Shown piece by piece: positions 8,843 to 20,140 of a stretch of 64,000 nucleotides of DNA. The position numbers and the translations under genes are program-made. The stretch comes from Carnobacterium sp. CP1 (GTDB lineage Bacteria > Bacillota > Bacilli > Lactobacillales > Carnobacteriaceae): positions 1,550,001 to 1,614,000 of the forward strand of contig NZ_CP010796.1 of assembly GCF_001483965.1 (NCBI RefSeq), in the 5' to 3' direction. Positions within the stretch are counted from its first letter, which is position 1. The number at the start of each line of letters is the position of its first letter. The notes beneath the pieces are model-generated. The model ran no database searches. It saw nothing but the letters and a program-made list of their open reading frames with translations, and was not told where the DNA came from.

Positions 8843-10450
8843 TTAACGCAAACAATCGATTGCTGCCTGTTCAATTGGTAATCCTTTTTGATAGCGGTCA
8901 ATAAACACTTCAAAACCTGCCACATCTTCTTGAAGAGGCGCAATAGTCGATCCTTTTTCTTCTTTGAATACTTTTTTCTCTAAGAAACCATCCAAAGATT
9001 CTCCGCTCTCTTTTTCACGCAAGTACGCAGCTAGCAAGGCAATTCCCCAAGCTCCGCCTTCTCCAGCTGTCTCCATAACAGTCACTGGTGCATTCATCAC
9101 GGCTGCCATTACTTGCTGTCCTACTTTTTCAGTTTTAAAAACCCCACCGTGCCCGACGATTGAATCAATATTAATCTGTTCTTCTTTTGTTAAGATATCC
9201 ATTCCAATCTTCATAGCTCCAAATGCTGAAAACAAATGAACACGCATAAAGTTAGCCAGAGTAAACTGACTGTCTGGTTGACGGACAAATAACGGTCTGC
9301 CTTCAGTCATATGTGTAATGTTTTCGCCAGAATAATATCCATAGGACAGTAAACCACCGCCGTCTGGTTCTCCCTTTAGAGCCTCATTAAATAAAAGACT
9401 AAACAGTTCATTCTTATCCATTTGCAGCCCAGCAGCAACTGTAAATTCAGCAAAAAGGTTTATCCAAGCATTCACGTCTGAAGAACAATTATTCGTATGC
9501 ACCATGCCGACTAAACTTCCAGTAGGAGTCGTCACCAAATCAATTTCAGGATGAACCTTTTCCAGTTCTTTCTCTAAAACAATCATAGCAAATGCTGAGG
9601 TCCCCGCCGAAACGTTCCCTGTGCGTTCAGCCACACTGTTAGTTGCCGCCATTCCTGTTCCAGCATCGCCTTCAGGTGGACACAAAGGAATACCAGCCTG
9701 TAAATTTCCAGAAGGATCTAACAGATGTGCTCCCTCTTTCGTTAATGAACCGGCTTTTTTGCCTGCCACTAGAACTTCCGGCAAAATGTTTTCAAGTTTC
9801 CAAGCGTACTCTTTTTCTTGGATCAGGTCTCCAAACTGAACAAGCATCTTCTGATGATAGTTTTTAGTTGTCGCATCAATTGGAAACATCCCTGAAGCAT
9901 CTCCCACCCCAAGCACCTTTTCACCAGTTAGTTTCCAATGAACATATCCAGCAAGCGTCGTAAAGAAATCGATTTCATTTATATGTTCTTCATCATTTAA
10001 TATCGCTTGATACAAGTGGGCTATACTCCATCGTTGCGGGATCGGGTAGTCAAAATGTTTGGTCAGCTCTTTTTCAGCTTGTTCCGTCATTGCATTTCGC
10101 CAAGTACGAAAAGGAACTAAAAGCTCCCCGTATTTATCAAATGCTAAATAACCGTGCATCATGGCGCTAAATCCAATAGAGCCTACCGCTGTCAATACTT
10201 CGCCATATTGCTTTTGAACATCCTCAGCCATCACTCGGTAACTTTCTTGTATCCCCTTCCAAATGTCTTCAAACGAATAGGTCCAAACACCTTCTTCTAG
10301 ACGATTCTCCCATTCATAGCTTCCTGATGCGATAGGTCGATAGTCTGAATCAATCAACACTGCTTTAATTCTAGTGGAACCTAACTCGATTCCCAAAGTA
10401 GTCCGGTTACTCAAAATATCTTTTTTAATTTTTTCGAATTTACTATTCAA
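8843..10450 (-). CDS. araB: Ribulokinase (FGGY family)
   Basis: The 535-residue FGGY-family sugar kinase phosphorylates L-ribulose to L-ribulose 5-phosphate. The N-terminal ATP-binding loop [15 protein letters not shown] and the C-terminal phosphate loop with [16 protein letters not shown] and [12 protein letters not shown] are clear. The start is a TTG at 10450 with GGGAGGAG upstream, since no ATG lies at that position. It is the first gene of araBDA. Its promoter, 75-100 bp upstream, holds two AraR boxes and a cre site. The protein is of the length found in Firmicutes araB genes rather than the longer Proteobacterial type. Confidence 0.94.
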   Translation of the reverse strand: MNSKFEKIKKDILSNRTTLGIELGSTRIKAVLIDSDYRPIASGSYEWENRLEEGVWTYSFEDIWKGIQESYRVMAEDVQKQYGEVLTAVGSIGFSAMMHGYLAFDKYGELLVPFRTWRNAMTEQAEKELTKHFDYPIPQRWSIAHLYQAILNDEEHINEIDFFTTLAGYVHWKLTGEKVLGVGDASGMFPIDATTKNYHQKMLVQFGDLIQEKEYAWKLENILPEVLVAGKKAGSLTKEGAHLLDPSGNLQAGIPLCPPEGDAGTGMAATNSVAERTGNVSAGTSAFAMIVLEKELEKVHPEIDLVTTPTGSLVGMVHTNNCSSDVNAWINLFAEFTVAAGLQMDKNELFSLLFNEALKGEPDGGGLLSYGYYSGENITHMTEGRPLFVRQPDSQFTLANFMRVHLFSAFGAMKIGMDILTKEEQINIDSIVGHGGVFKTEKVGQQVMAAVMNAPVTVMETAGEGGAWGIALLAAYLREKESGESLDGFLEKKVFKEEKGSTIAPLQEDVAGFEVFIDRYQKGLPIEQAAIDCLR

Positions 10451-10496
10451 TTCTTATTCACTCCTCCCTCAAAGTTTTAATAAAAATACCTAAAGT

Positions 10497-10510
10497 AGAA
10501 AGCGCTATCA
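10497..10510 (-). promoter_or_regulatory. cre site downstream of the araB promoter
   Basis: AGAAAGCGCTATCA matches the CcpA cre consensus at all but the first position. It lies 14 bp after the -10, a roadblock position. Confidence 0.75.
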
Positions 10511-10523
10511 AATCTACAATAAA

Positions 10524-10552
10524 AGTATAACCTTAATGTACGTACACGTCAA
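10524..10552 (-). promoter_or_regulatory. araB promoter
   Basis: On the minus strand TTGACG is followed after 17 bp by TATACT. The spacer contains an AraR box (TGTACGTACA, 10537-10546), so repressor and polymerase binding would exclude each other. Confidence 0.88.
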
Positions 10553-10577
10553 CATATTTATTACAATTGTACGTACA
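10537..10577. promoter_or_regulatory. Two AraR boxes upstream of araB
   Basis: TGTACGTACA occurs at 10537-10546 and again at 10568-10577, both matching the core of the Bacillus AraR operator (ATTTGTACGTACAAAT). Their centres are 31 bp apart, about three helical turns, which would suit cooperative binding. Confidence 0.85.
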
Positions 10578-10757
10578 TAAAGGTTTTTTATACCACTTTA
10601 TTTTTCTATCATTTCATTCTGCCGATTGTTGCTATTTTCTTCGCTATATAACATCATTGAAAGGCCAAATTTGTTCTATTTCACTGGCATTATTAAAGCA
10701 ATTCTTCTTTTGAATTTCAATGACAAATATAGATCGGTACTGCCCATTAAAGATAGA

Positions 10758-11852
10758 TTAATCAATTTCATTATTTTTACTTGTAGAAGACCGCATTATT
10801 AATTCCGGTTCATAAATAATAGATTGTTGCTTAAATGAATTTTTTTCAATCGCTTGTATAATCCAATTTGCTGCATCTCTTCCTAATTGTTCTTTGGGGT
10901 GGTTAATAGAAGTTAGTTTTATATCTGTTGCTGTGCTCAAAAGAGAATTGTCATGGCTGACGACTGAAATATCTAGCGGAACTTCTTTTCCACTATTAGT
11001 AACGCGTTCAATGACTTTTATAGCTATCTGATCGTTGTAACAAACAAAAGCAGTTGGAGAGTTTTCAAGTTTTAAGACACGATCAATATCTTTTGGCAGT
11101 TCACCTATGTGCTCTGTATCAAAGGTAATCATTAAGCTGCCATCAAATGTTTTATTAACTTTGCTATAAGCTCTGATAAATCCTTTCATTCGCTCTTTTC
11201 CTTGTAAGTCATCTGTTTTTGTTATCATACAAATGCGGGTATGTCCTAATTCTAGTAAATGAGAAGTTAGTTTTTCGCTTGCTAATATATCGTTCATTCT
11301 TATTTCTGGTGCATCCAACTCTTCATAAGAAGCATTGATGGACACATAAGGAATTCCTCTCTCTTGCATACGTAAGTAATAGTTTAGATTTGGGTTTAAC
11401 TCTGCACTTTTAGTCGGTTCAACAATTAAACCATCAATATGCTTTTCAAGCATCATTTCGAGACTTCTTTTTTCATTCTCGACATTATTTTGGGTACTAG
11501 ACAGCAGTAAAGCATATCCCTTTTTACTCAACTCGTCTTCTATTCCTCTAATAATAGAGGGGAAAATATAATCAGAAAGATACGTTGTAATAACACCTAT
11601 CGTTTTTTGTGATGTCTCTTTTGTCTCTATCTGGTATTGATTGCTTACATACGTTCCTGATCCTTGCTCTCTTCTTAAATAACCATCGTTTGCTAATTCT
11701 GAAATAGATTGACGTATAGTATGCCGACTAACATTAAACTTATCCTTCAATTCTGCTTCTGAAGGTATTTTGCTGCCTATATCATATTCTCCATTTAAAA
11801 TAAGCTGTTTCAACTTATTTTTAATAACTATATATTTGGGTTCACTCGCCAT
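10758..11852 (-). CDS. araR: Arabinose repressor AraR (GntR DNA-binding, LacI-type sensor)
   Basis: The 364-residue repressor has an N-terminal GntR winged helix (KIPSEAELKDKFNVSRHTIR, residues about 25-45) and a C-terminal LacI/periplasmic-binding-like effector domain (TIGVITTYLSDYIFPSI to the end), the AraR architecture. Arabinose is the expected inducer. Twenty-one open codons precede the chosen ATG at 11852, but only this ATG has GAGGAGG at proper spacing. It lies between araBDA and the ABC importer, and all three promoters carry TACGTAC boxes. Its own promoter has a box just after the -10, which suggests autoregulation. The stretch 10451-10757 between araB and araR holds the regulatory sites listed and nothing else recognised. 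Confidence 0.94.
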   Translation of the reverse strand: MASEPKYIVIKNKLKQLILNGEYDIGSKIPSEAELKDKFNVSRHTIRQSISELANDGYLRREQGSGTYVSNQYQIETKETSQKTIGVITTYLSDYIFPSIIRGIEDELSKKGYALLLSSTQNNVENEKRSLEMMLEKHIDGLIVEPTKSAELNPNLNYYLRMQERGIPYVSINASYEELDAPEIRMNDILASEKLTSHLLELGHTRICMITKTDDLQGKERMKGFIRAYSKVNKTFDGSLMITFDTEHIGELPKDIDRVLKLENSPTAFVCYNDQIAIKVIERVTNSGKEVPLDISVVSHDNSLLSTATDIKLTSINHPKEQLGRDAANWIIQAIEKNSFKQQSIIYEPELIMRSSTSKNNEID

Positions 11853-11872
11853 AGTTTCGCTCCTCCTCAAAC

Positions 11873-11926
11873 TTGTACGTACGTATATAGTACAGCAAGT
11901 CATATATAGTTGCAATAACGTACAAC
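11873..11926. promoter_or_regulatory. araR promoter with AraR box
   Basis: On the minus strand the promoter is TTGCAA (11910-11915), 17 bp, TACTAT (11887-11892). An AraR-like box TTGTACGTACG (11873-11883) follows the -10. A half-matching ACGTACAA overlaps 11918-11925 upstream. Confidence 0.75.
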
Positions 11927-12065
11927 TTTATTTTATAAAACTTCCGCAAATTATATTTTCTATTACGGTTATTGTTAATGCCTTCAATCTTTTTGTTGAA
12001 AACATCATAAAGTGTTGCCTATCCAATACTGTTGACTGGCAAGGAACATTCCCACACAGATGGCC

Positions 12066-12113
12066 TAAAAAAAGCAGCTATGTCAACTTTTTATACTGTT
12101 GACATAGCTGCTT
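12066..12113 (-). terminator. Terminator of the arabinose ABC transporter operon
   Basis: A perfect 16-bp stem (AAGCAGCTATGTCAAC and its complement, 12072-12087 / 12098-12113) with a 10-base loop is followed on the minus strand by TTTTTTT. The flanking stretches (11932-12065, 12114-12188) show nothing recognisable. Confidence 0.9.
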
Positions 12114-12188
12114 GAGGTATTTAAATAGATAACTTTGTCCCTTAATGACATGCTTAGTTATCATTTTTAGCAATTCTTCCTTCTTATG

Positions 12189-12503
12189 TTATAACATTGA
12201 TTTCAATTTATTATAAATCGCTTGAGCATTTAATATCTCATAATCTTCCTCATCAATTAATCTATACGGTACCTTTTTATAATTGAGCAACTCTTCTAAT
12301 CTTGATACTTCATACTTAGACTGGGGAGCAATCAGCAAAGCATCAATTTTTTGTTCTTTTATAATATTTTCTGCAACAATTGCAGGCGCAGAATAAATAT
12401 GATAATTCTCCCCTTTATTTTCCATAATATTTTGAATGTTTTTTACGATTAATCCTGCTGTAATTCCTGCTGTACAGATAAGAAGGACTGTTTTATTTTC
12501 CAT
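12189..12503 (-). CDS. PTS IIB-like protein (lactose/cellobiose type), orphan in ABC operon
   Basis: The 104-residue product is the size of a Lac-family PTS IIB subunit and has a matching phosphocysteine-type loop, LLICTAGITAGLIV, with Cys at about position 10, then a segment DALLIAPQSKYEV like the IIB DVILLGPQ motif. No IIA or IIC gene is near. It follows the XylH-like permease gene by 27 bp and precedes the operon terminator, so it belongs to the arabinose ABC transporter operon. A regulatory or phosphorylation-linked role for an ABC importer is possible but unproven. It could also be a IIB relict kept for another purpose. Confidence 0.7.
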   Translation of the reverse strand: MENKTVLLICTAGITAGLIVKNIQNIMENKGENYHIYSAPAIVAENIIKEQKIDALLIAPQSKYEVSRLEELLNYKKVPYRLIDEEDYEILNAQAIYNKLKSML

Positions 12504-12530
12504 AAATCATCCACTCCTCATATATATATA

Positions 12531-13748
12531 TTAAGATGCTTTTCTTTTTCTGCTATAAATATCAAAAGCAACAGCAAGTAATAGTATCAATCCTTTGATA
12601 GCTTGTTGCCAATCAATACCGATTCCCATAATAGACATTCCATTATTCAAAATACCCATGATCAACCCGCCGATAACGGCTCCAAGAATCGTTCCAATAC
12701 CACCTGATGCAGATGCTCCTCCTATATATACTGCTGCAATAGCATCTAATTCAAACCCATTACCAGCATTTGGTGTCGCTGCATTTAAACGAGAAGCTAC
12801 TAACAAACCAGACAAAGCAGCCATAACTCCCATATTAACAAAGATCCAAAAAGTCAGCTTCTTTGTCTTAACACCTGATAATTCAGCAGCTTTTCGGTTC
12901 CCTCCTGTTGCATATATTTGTCTTCCAATAGTTGTTTTTGTTGTTAAAAAACCATAAATCATGACTAAGACGGCTAATAGAATCAAAATAACTGGATATC
13001 CTTGATAAGAAGCCAATACAAAAGTCAACAACATAATTGAAGCAAACATGATTGCTGCTTTAGTTATAAACCATGCTGAAGATTCTACTTCGAATAGATT
13101 ATCTTTCTTTCTTTTACGTGCTTTCCACATATTCCAAACTGAAAGCAATGATAAAACCAATCCTATTAAAATAGAGGTTAAATGTAGTTCCCCATTACCA
13201 ATAAAGTCAGGAATATATCCAGAACTTAACTTAGTAAAAAATGTAGGAAAAGGTGCCAGTGTAGTGCCGCCGAGAATAACCTGAGTCAGCCCCCTAAAGG
13301 ACAATAAACCTGCTAGAGTAACAATGAATGCCGGAATACCAACATAAGAAATCCAAAAGCCGTTCCAAGCTCCTATTAAACCGCCCACTAGCAAAGAGGC
13401 TATGATAGCGATCATTGGATGCCATTGCCACTGAACCATCATAACAGCTGATGCAGCTCCAACGAAAGCTACAACTGATCCCACCGATAAATCTACATCT
13501 CCAAGTAATATGACAAGCAGCATTCCTATGGCTAAAACAAGCACATGACTATTTTGTAATATCAAGTTGGTAATGTTTAACGGCTTCCAAAGAATTCCAT
13601 CTGTCAAAAGCTGGAATGCAATCAAAATAGCTATTAAAATAAAAATCATACTGTATTTGCTAAGAATATCTAACGCTATATCTTTAATTGTTTTTTTCTC
13701 TCTGTTATTCTCTTTTGATAGTGTTTTTTCATCACTTGTCTGTTCCAT
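12531..13748 (-). CDS. Sugar ABC transporter permease (XylH/GguB-like)
   Basis: The 405-residue permease belongs to the BPD_transp_2 family of monosaccharide importers, with about ten membrane segments. The signature region QIYATGGNRKAAELSGVKT, the cytoplasmic loop that contacts the ATPase, is clear, as is the C-terminal GTILGAVIGGLIMGILNNGM. Its ATG directly abuts the TAA of the ATPase gene. Genes run binding protein, ATPase, permease, IIB-like. The AraR box in the operon promoter makes L-arabinose the likely substrate, although the family name comes from xylose or multiple-sugar systems. Confidence 0.93.
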   Translation of the reverse strand: MEQTSDEKTLSKENNREKKTIKDIALDILSKYSMIFILIAILIAFQLLTDGILWKPLNITNLILQNSHVLVLAIGMLLVILLGDVDLSVGSVVAFVGAASAVMMVQWQWHPMIAIIASLLVGGLIGAWNGFWISYVGIPAFIVTLAGLLSFRGLTQVILGGTTLAPFPTFFTKLSSGYIPDFIGNGELHLTSILIGLVLSLLSVWNMWKARKRKKDNLFEVESSAWFITKAAIMFASIMLLTFVLASYQGYPVILILLAVLVMIYGFLTTKTTIGRQIYATGGNRKAAELSGVKTKKLTFWIFVNMGVMAALSGLLVASRLNAATPNAGNGFELDAIAAVYIGGASASGGIGTILGAVIGGLIMGILNNGMSIMGIGIDWQQAIKGLILLLAVAFDIYSRKRKAS

Positions 13749-15278
13749 TTATATCATTGCCTCCTCAGCAGTCATAAGTTTCATTAGATCTTCCTGTGTA
13801 ACCCCTTCTTTAGGAACATCTCCTGTAAAGCGCCCTTCGTTCATTGTATAAATTCTGTCACACATTCCTAATATTTCAGGTAATTCTGACGAAATAATGC
13901 AAATAGCTTTTCCTGCTCGCGCCATTTGTTCAATAATAGAATAAATTTCAAATTTCGCTCCTACATCAATACCACGTGTAGGTTCGTCAAGAAAAAGAAT
14001 ATCAGGTTCAGACATCAACCATTTGCCTAAGACCACTTTTTGTTGATTTCCTCCACTTAAATTTCCTACATTCTGATAAATATCTTTTGTTTTTATTCGC
14101 ATATTATCTCGATATTTCTCAGCCTCAGTAATTTCTTTTTCTTTATCTATAACTCCTTTACTTGAAATTTTTGACAAACTCGCCATAGTAACGTTTTCTT
14201 TGATGTCTTGTAATAGATTTAATCCATAATTCTTTCTATCTTCCGAGAGATAAGCAATTCGGTTTTTAATGGCTTCAGATACATTATTTAATTTAATTTC
14301 TTTATCGTTTTTTATGATTTGCCCGCTGATGTTAGAACCATAGGACTTTCCAAAAACACTCATAGCAAATTCAGTTCTTCCTGCTCCCATCAATCCAGCA
14401 ATACCAACTATCTCTCCAGCTTTGATGTGAAAATTCAGGTTATCATTCACCTTTCTCTTCGTATCCAGAGGATGATAAACATTCCAATTCTTTACTTCAA
14501 ATATTTTTTTCCCTATTTTGGGTTCTCTATCAGGGTATCTGTTCGTTAGATCTCTTCCAACCATTCCCTTGATGATCCGGTTTTCGTCAATTTGTTCATT
14601 TGACAATGTTTCAATCGATTTTCCATCTCGGATAATGGTTACATTATCTGCAATATCTGTTATTTCATTCAACTTATGAGAGATAATAATAGAAGTTATC
14701 CCTTGTTTTTTAAATTCTTTGATAAGTTCTAGAAGATTTTCACTATCATCCTCGTTTAAAGCTGCCGTCGGCTCATCTAGTATTAGCAACTGAACATTCT
14801 TGGAGAATGCTTTTGCTATCTCGACTAACTGTTGCTGTCCAACACCCAACTGTGTAACTAAAACATTTGGGGAAATAGTCAATCCAACCGTTTTCAATAA
14901 ATTTGAAGCTTTCTTTTCGGTTAAATCCCAATCAATGATTCCTTTCTTTGATTGTTCGTTTCCCAAAAAGATATTTTCTTTTACTGACAAATAAGGGATA
15001 AGGGCTAATTCTTGATGGATGATAACAATTCCTTTTCGTTCACTATCAGATATTGATTTAAATTGACAAACTTCACCGTTGTAAATGATATCTCCCGAGT
15101 ATTCTCCAAAAGGATAAACACCGCTGAGAATTTTCATAAGTGTAGACTTTCCTGCTCCATTTTCTCCGCATAAAGCATGAACTTCTCCCTTTTTAACTTT
15201 AAGATTGACATTATCTAATGCTTTCACACCTGAAAAATCTTTAGTAATATTTTTCATTTCTAGTATAATATCTGACAC
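13749..15278 (-). CDS. Sugar ABC transporter ATP-binding protein (XylG/GguA-like, two ABC domains)
   Basis: The 509-residue protein has two fused ABC domains, as in monosaccharide importers. The first has Walker [13 protein letters not shown], signature [12 protein letters not shown] and Walker [12 protein letters not shown]. The second has a degenerate Walker [11 protein letters not shown] but an intact signature [12 protein letters not shown] and [13 protein letters not shown]. This asymmetry is usual for the family. The start is GTG with AGGAGGG upstream. It is preceded by the binding-protein gene and an intergenic hairpin. Confidence 0.94.
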   Translation of the reverse strand: MSDIILEMKNITKDFSGVKALDNVNLKVKKGEVHALCGENGAGKSTLMKILSGVYPFGEYSGDIIYNGEVCQFKSISDSERKGIVIIHQELALIPYLSVKENIFLGNEQSKKGIIDWDLTEKKASNLLKTVGLTISPNVLVTQLGVGQQQLVEIAKAFSKNVQLLILDEPTAALNEDDSENLLELIKEFKKQGITSIIISHKLNEITDIADNVTIIRDGKSIETLSNEQIDENRIIKGMVGRDLTNRYPDREPKIGKKIFEVKNWNVYHPLDTKRKVNDNLNFHIKAGEIVGIAGLMGAGRTEFAMSVFGKSYGSNISGQIIKNDKEIKLNNVSEAIKNRIAYLSEDRKNYGLNLLQDIKENVTMASLSKISSKGVIDKEKEITEAEKYRDNMRIKTKDIYQNVGNLSGGNQQKVVLGKWLMSEPDILFLDEPTRGIDVGAKFEIYSIIEQMARAGKAICIISSELPEILGMCDRIYTMNEGRFTGDVPKEGVTQEDLMKLMTAEEAMI

Positions 15279-15294
15279 ATAATCCCTCCTAATC

Positions 15295-15340
15295 TTATTC
15301 TGGACCTTAGTTAGAATAAAATAGCTAAGACCCAGAATAA
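15295..15340 (-). other. Intergenic hairpin between binding protein and ATPase genes
   Basis: On the minus strand TTATTCTGG.TCTTAG pairs with CTAAGG.CCAGAATAA, with no strong T-run after it. It lies between the lipoprotein stop and the ATPase start. Such hairpins commonly stabilise the upstream mRNA and let the binding protein be made in excess. Confidence 0.6.
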
Positions 15341-15351
15341 TATATTAGTTA

Positions 15352-16440
15352 TTAATTATTGATTTCTTCTTCTGTGTAGTAATCACTGTCAATCAAGACC
15401 TCTTTGTAATTGTCTTCATCTACTGAAACTGGCTCTACTGTAAAAGTAGGAACGACTTTTACGCCATTATCATATGTTTCTGTATCATTAACTTCTACTT
15501 CTTTATCATTTACGATTGCTTCGATCATATCAATCGTTACAGATGCTAATTCTCTAGTATCTTTAAAGATAGTTTGTGTTTGTTCACCGGCAACAATAGA
15601 TTTGATTGCTGGCAAGTTAGCATCTTGTCCTGTAATAACTGGCAATGGTTTGCTGTCCGAACCGTAACCTACACCTTTTAATGAAGAGATAACACCTAAA
15701 CTAATTGGATCATATGGAGATAAAACAGCATCTATCGTTTCGTCAGTATAATTAGCACTTAAAAGATTATCCATGCGAGATTGCGCAGTTGCCCCATCCC
15801 AACGCAATGTAGCGATTTGGTTAAACTTGGTTTGTTTACTAGGAACAACTAATTGTCCACTATCAAAATAAGGTTTAAACACAGACATAACCCCATCAAA
15901 GTTAATGACGGCATTGTTGTCATCAGGTGAACCACCAAATAATTCTATATTAAAAGGTCCTTCCCCATCCTTCAAACCTAAAGCGTTTTCAATATAAGAT
16001 GCACCTAAAACACCAACTCCAAAATTATCAAAAGTTGCATAGTAATCTACATTTTCACTGTTCATTAGTAATCTATCATAGGCAATAACTTCAATTCCTT
16101 CATTTTTTGCCTTTTGTAATACATCCGTTAAAGCTGATCCGTCAACGGAAGCGATTACAATAATATCCACACCTTTTGTAATCATGTTCTCAATTTGAGA
16201 AACTTGATTATCTACAACGTCCTCAGCATATTGTAAGTCTGTTTTGTAACCCAACTCTTCTAATTTAGAAACCATATTGTTTCCATCATCAATCCAGCGT
16301 TCTGCTGATTGCGTCGGCATAGAAATACCTATATAAGCTGTTGAATCATCTGCTTCTGAATTGCCGCATGCTGCTAGTAATACAAACGAGATTAGTCCTA
16401 CAAAAGACAAAATAAATTTTTTTATATTTTTTTTAGTCAT
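15352..16440 (-). CDS. Sugar-binding lipoprotein of ABC transporter (XylF/ChvE-like)
   Basis: The 362-residue product begins with a lipoprotein signal peptide ([19 protein letters not shown], lipidated Cys at about 26) and continues as a periplasmic-binding-protein-like sugar-binding domain: [15 protein letters not shown], the helix with [17 protein letters not shown], and AYDRLLMN. It would sit on the outer face of the membrane and feed the permease. The first gene of the four-gene operon, it starts with GAGGAG upstream and lies about 230 bp from the AraR-type promoter. L-arabinose is the likely ligand because of that promoter; xylose or another aldose is the alternative. Confidence 0.92.
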   Translation of the reverse strand: MTKKNIKKFILSFVGLISFVLLAACGNSEADDSTAYIGISMPTQSAERWIDDGNNMVSKLEELGYKTDLQYAEDVVDNQVSQIENMITKGVDIIVIASVDGSALTDVLQKAKNEGIEVIAYDRLLMNSENVDYYATFDNFGVGVLGASYIENALGLKDGEGPFNIELFGGSPDDNNAVINFDGVMSVFKPYFDSGQLVVPSKQTKFNQIATLRWDGATAQSRMDNLLSANYTDETIDAVLSPYDPISLGVISSLKGVGYGSDSKPLPVITGQDANLPAIKSIVAGEQTQTIFKDTRELASVTIDMIEAIVNDKEVEVNDTETYDNGVKVVPTFTVEPVSVDEDNYKEVLIDSDYYTEEEINN

Positions 16441-16650
16441 TTTTATTTCTCCTCACTAATTTTTTTGAATTAACTATGCGTTCTACTGTTACAATTTTTA
16501 AAACTAGCAATAGAATAATTGCTTTCTAATTCAGCTTGCTTTAACTACACCACCTTTTAAATTCAAGTTCTAAAATACAATTGGATAAACAGTATATCAG
16601 GTCAACAGCTATCGCGTATTATGTCATTTTAATTCTCCTAACTTAATTTT

Positions 16651-16699
16651 TAATAGCGCTTTCAAAAATTATTATACCCCACTTATACGTACGTGTAAA
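16651..16699 (-). promoter_or_regulatory. Promoter of arabinose ABC operon with AraR box and cre site
   Basis: On the minus strand TTTACA (16694-16699), 17 bp, TATAAT (16671-16676). The spacer holds TATACGTACGTGTA (AraR box, 16686-16697). A cre site TAATAGCGCTTTCA (16651-16664; one mismatch on the complementary reading) lies just downstream of the -10. This is the same layout as at araB. The leader 16441-16650 shows nothing else recognisable. Confidence 0.88.
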
Positions 16700-16790
16700 C
16701 ATTTTTATTTTTATTGTCCGAACAAATTGATGAATAGTCTATAATATCTGTATAGTATAAACCTCACAACTCACCAATACGTAAGCATCA

Positions 16791-16823
16791 TAAAAAGCCT
16801 TTCTCCACTGAGAAAGGCTCTTT
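16791..16823 (-). terminator. Terminator of the GH1 gene
   Basis: On the minus strand GAGCCTTTCTC pairs with GAGAAAGGCT around a 4-base loop, followed by TTTTTATG. Confidence 0.85.
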
Positions 16824-16864
16824 ACCTTAATATAACATTTTTGTTTTAAACGAATCAGCACTCT

Positions 16865-18809
<1,945 letters not shown>

Positions 18810-19214
18810 ATGGGAAAAATCAAAACTCAATTCCAGAAATTTATGATTGGCAGATACGGCGTGGATAAACTCTCCAGCTTCTTGCTTTACGGTGGTCTTG
18901 CTTTCATTATCTTGTTTAATTTACTGAATTGGCCGATTGGCGGCTTACTAGGGTGGGCAGCCATCATCATTAGTTATTATCGAATATTTTCGCGCAATCG
19001 GACAAAACGGTATCAAGAAAACCTGAAATATCTAACATTTACTCGCCGGCTTAAGGGAGAATGGAACAAAAAACGGAACAAATTTTACCAACGCAAAGCA
19101 TATAAGTTCTACTCTTGCCCCAACTGCCATGAAAAATTGCGTGTTCCGCGAAATAAAGGAAAAATCAACATTACCTGTCCTCACTGCAAGGAGCAATTCA
19201 TCAAAAAAACTTAA
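18810..19214 (+). CDS. Small membrane protein with C-terminal zinc ribbon
   Basis: The 134-residue product has two closely spaced membrane segments (residues about 22-58), a basic stretch, and a C-terminal zinc ribbon with two CPxC knuckles (YSCPNCHEKLRVPRNKGK and ITCPHCKEQF). Such proteins are widespread in Lactobacillales and of unknown function. A GAGG element precedes the ATG, and a terminator follows within 40 bp, so it is monocistronic. Membrane location with a cytoplasmic ribbon is inferred from the positive residues after the second helix. Confidence 0.85.
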   Translation: MGKIKTQFQKFMIGRYGVDKLSSFLLYGGLAFIILFNLLNWPIGGLLGWAAIIISYYRIFSRNRTKRYQENLKYLTFTRRLKGEWNKKRNKFYQRKAYKFYSCPNCHEKLRVPRNKGKINITCPHCKEQFIKKT

Positions 19215-19249
19215 TGTAACAACTTCTCAATAGACAGTACTTTTTTAAA

Positions 19250-19305
19250 AGAATCCCGTTCATCTCTTGTCGAACTTTCCCGATAGATTGAACGGGATTT
19301 TGTTT
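19250..19305 (+). terminator. Terminator after the zinc-ribbon gene
   Basis: AATCCCGTTCA (19252-19262) pairs with TGAACGGGATT (19289-19299), followed by TTTGTTTTC. Confidence 0.8.
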
Positions 19306-19383
19306 TCTCTGTTTAAAAAAGGTCTGCGTTAAATAATGGATAACATATTTCAGTAAATTCACTATCTCATTTTATTTAAAGCT

Positions 19384-19420
19384 AAAAAAAAGAATTGTCT
19401 ATGTGACAATTCTTTTTTTC
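19384..19420. terminator. Bidirectional terminator
   Basis: AGAATTGTC / GACAATTCT with a 5-base loop is flanked by seven A and seven T residues. It probably ends the minus-strand DUF1232 gene and backs up the previous terminator. Confidence 0.85.
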
Positions 19421-19444
19421 TATCGTTTTTGGTATTGATAAGGG

Positions 19445-19523
19445 AAATGAATGTAATCTACAATCTTAAAATTTCCGGAAGAAATTTCAATTTTTAAGAG
19501 TTTCCAACACGACAAAGAGCTAT
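19445..19523 (-). repeat. Dispersed repeat, copy A (ISL3-like end)
   Basis: On the minus strand this reads GCTCTTTGTCGTGTTGGAAA, then TCTTAA, GAAATTTCTTCCGGAAATTT, and AAGATTGTAG. It aligns with 34351-34536, which has the same blocks plus about 100 inserted bases. The GGCTCTTTGTC block resembles ISL3-family terminal repeats. No transposase is present. Confidence 0.6.
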
Positions 19524-19538
19524 TCTTTTTTTGTAGAT

Positions 19539-19823
19539 TTATTGAACCTTTTCAGCTTCTTTTATTGGTTTATTGGTTTCTAATCCGCTATTATCCGACA
19601 ATAATTTATTGGCAATAATCAGTAAAATCGGTAGTATCACATCGTCAGCATAGCCTGCTACAGGAATAAAATCCGGAATAAAATCGATAGGGCTGATAAT
19701 ATAAAGAACGATTGCCCCTACCATCAATTTCTTTTTCCCACTTACTTTTGTACTAAAAAGGGATAGTAAAAGTGATTTTATTTGTGTCATAGGTGTCTTC
19801 TTTTGTTTTTGTACCATTTTCAT
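19539..19823 (-). CDS. YkvA/DUF1232 family membrane protein
   Basis: The 94-residue product has the DUF1232 core: a hydrophobic helix with VGAIVLYIISPIDFIPDFIP followed by AGYADDVILPILLI. The family is of unknown function. It is a single gene with AAAGGATG upstream; a second ATG two codons later is an alternative start. No operon partner is visible. The decayed glucuronide region begins just beyond it. Confidence 0.87.
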   Translation of the reverse strand: MKMVQKQKKTPMTQIKSLLLSLFSTKVSGKKKLMVGAIVLYIISPIDFIPDFIPVAGYADDVILPILLIIANKLLSDNSGLETNKPIKEAEKVQ

Positions 19824-20072
19824 TTTTCATCATCCTTTGCAATTATAGAAAAATTAGTTAGACTTGCTTGCCAAATTCCTGAGACTGAGCGGATGCTTTT
19901 GCAACTTGTTTAGAAAACTAGCCTTTTGGGAGACTTTATTAACGAAATAATAGGCAAAGATTCTTTATTGAACCTATCGCTTTCGTTCATGGCTTTAGTA
20001 TAACGGATTTCCCGAAGAAATAAATCAGTCTAGAGTATGACATTCATACACGAAAAAAAGTTAGTTTAATTA

Positions 20073-20122
20073 AATAAAAATAGACAGAATAGTTAAAAAA
20101 AACTACTCTGTCTATTAATGGA
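20073..20122 (-). terminator. Terminator after the kdgK remnant
   Basis: AATAGACAGA.TAGTT pairs with AACTA.TCTGTCTATT; on the minus strand it is followed by TTTTTATTT. The rest of 19824-20140 shows nothing recognisable. Confidence 0.8.
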
Positions 20123-20140
20123 TAACCATTTATAAATTGG

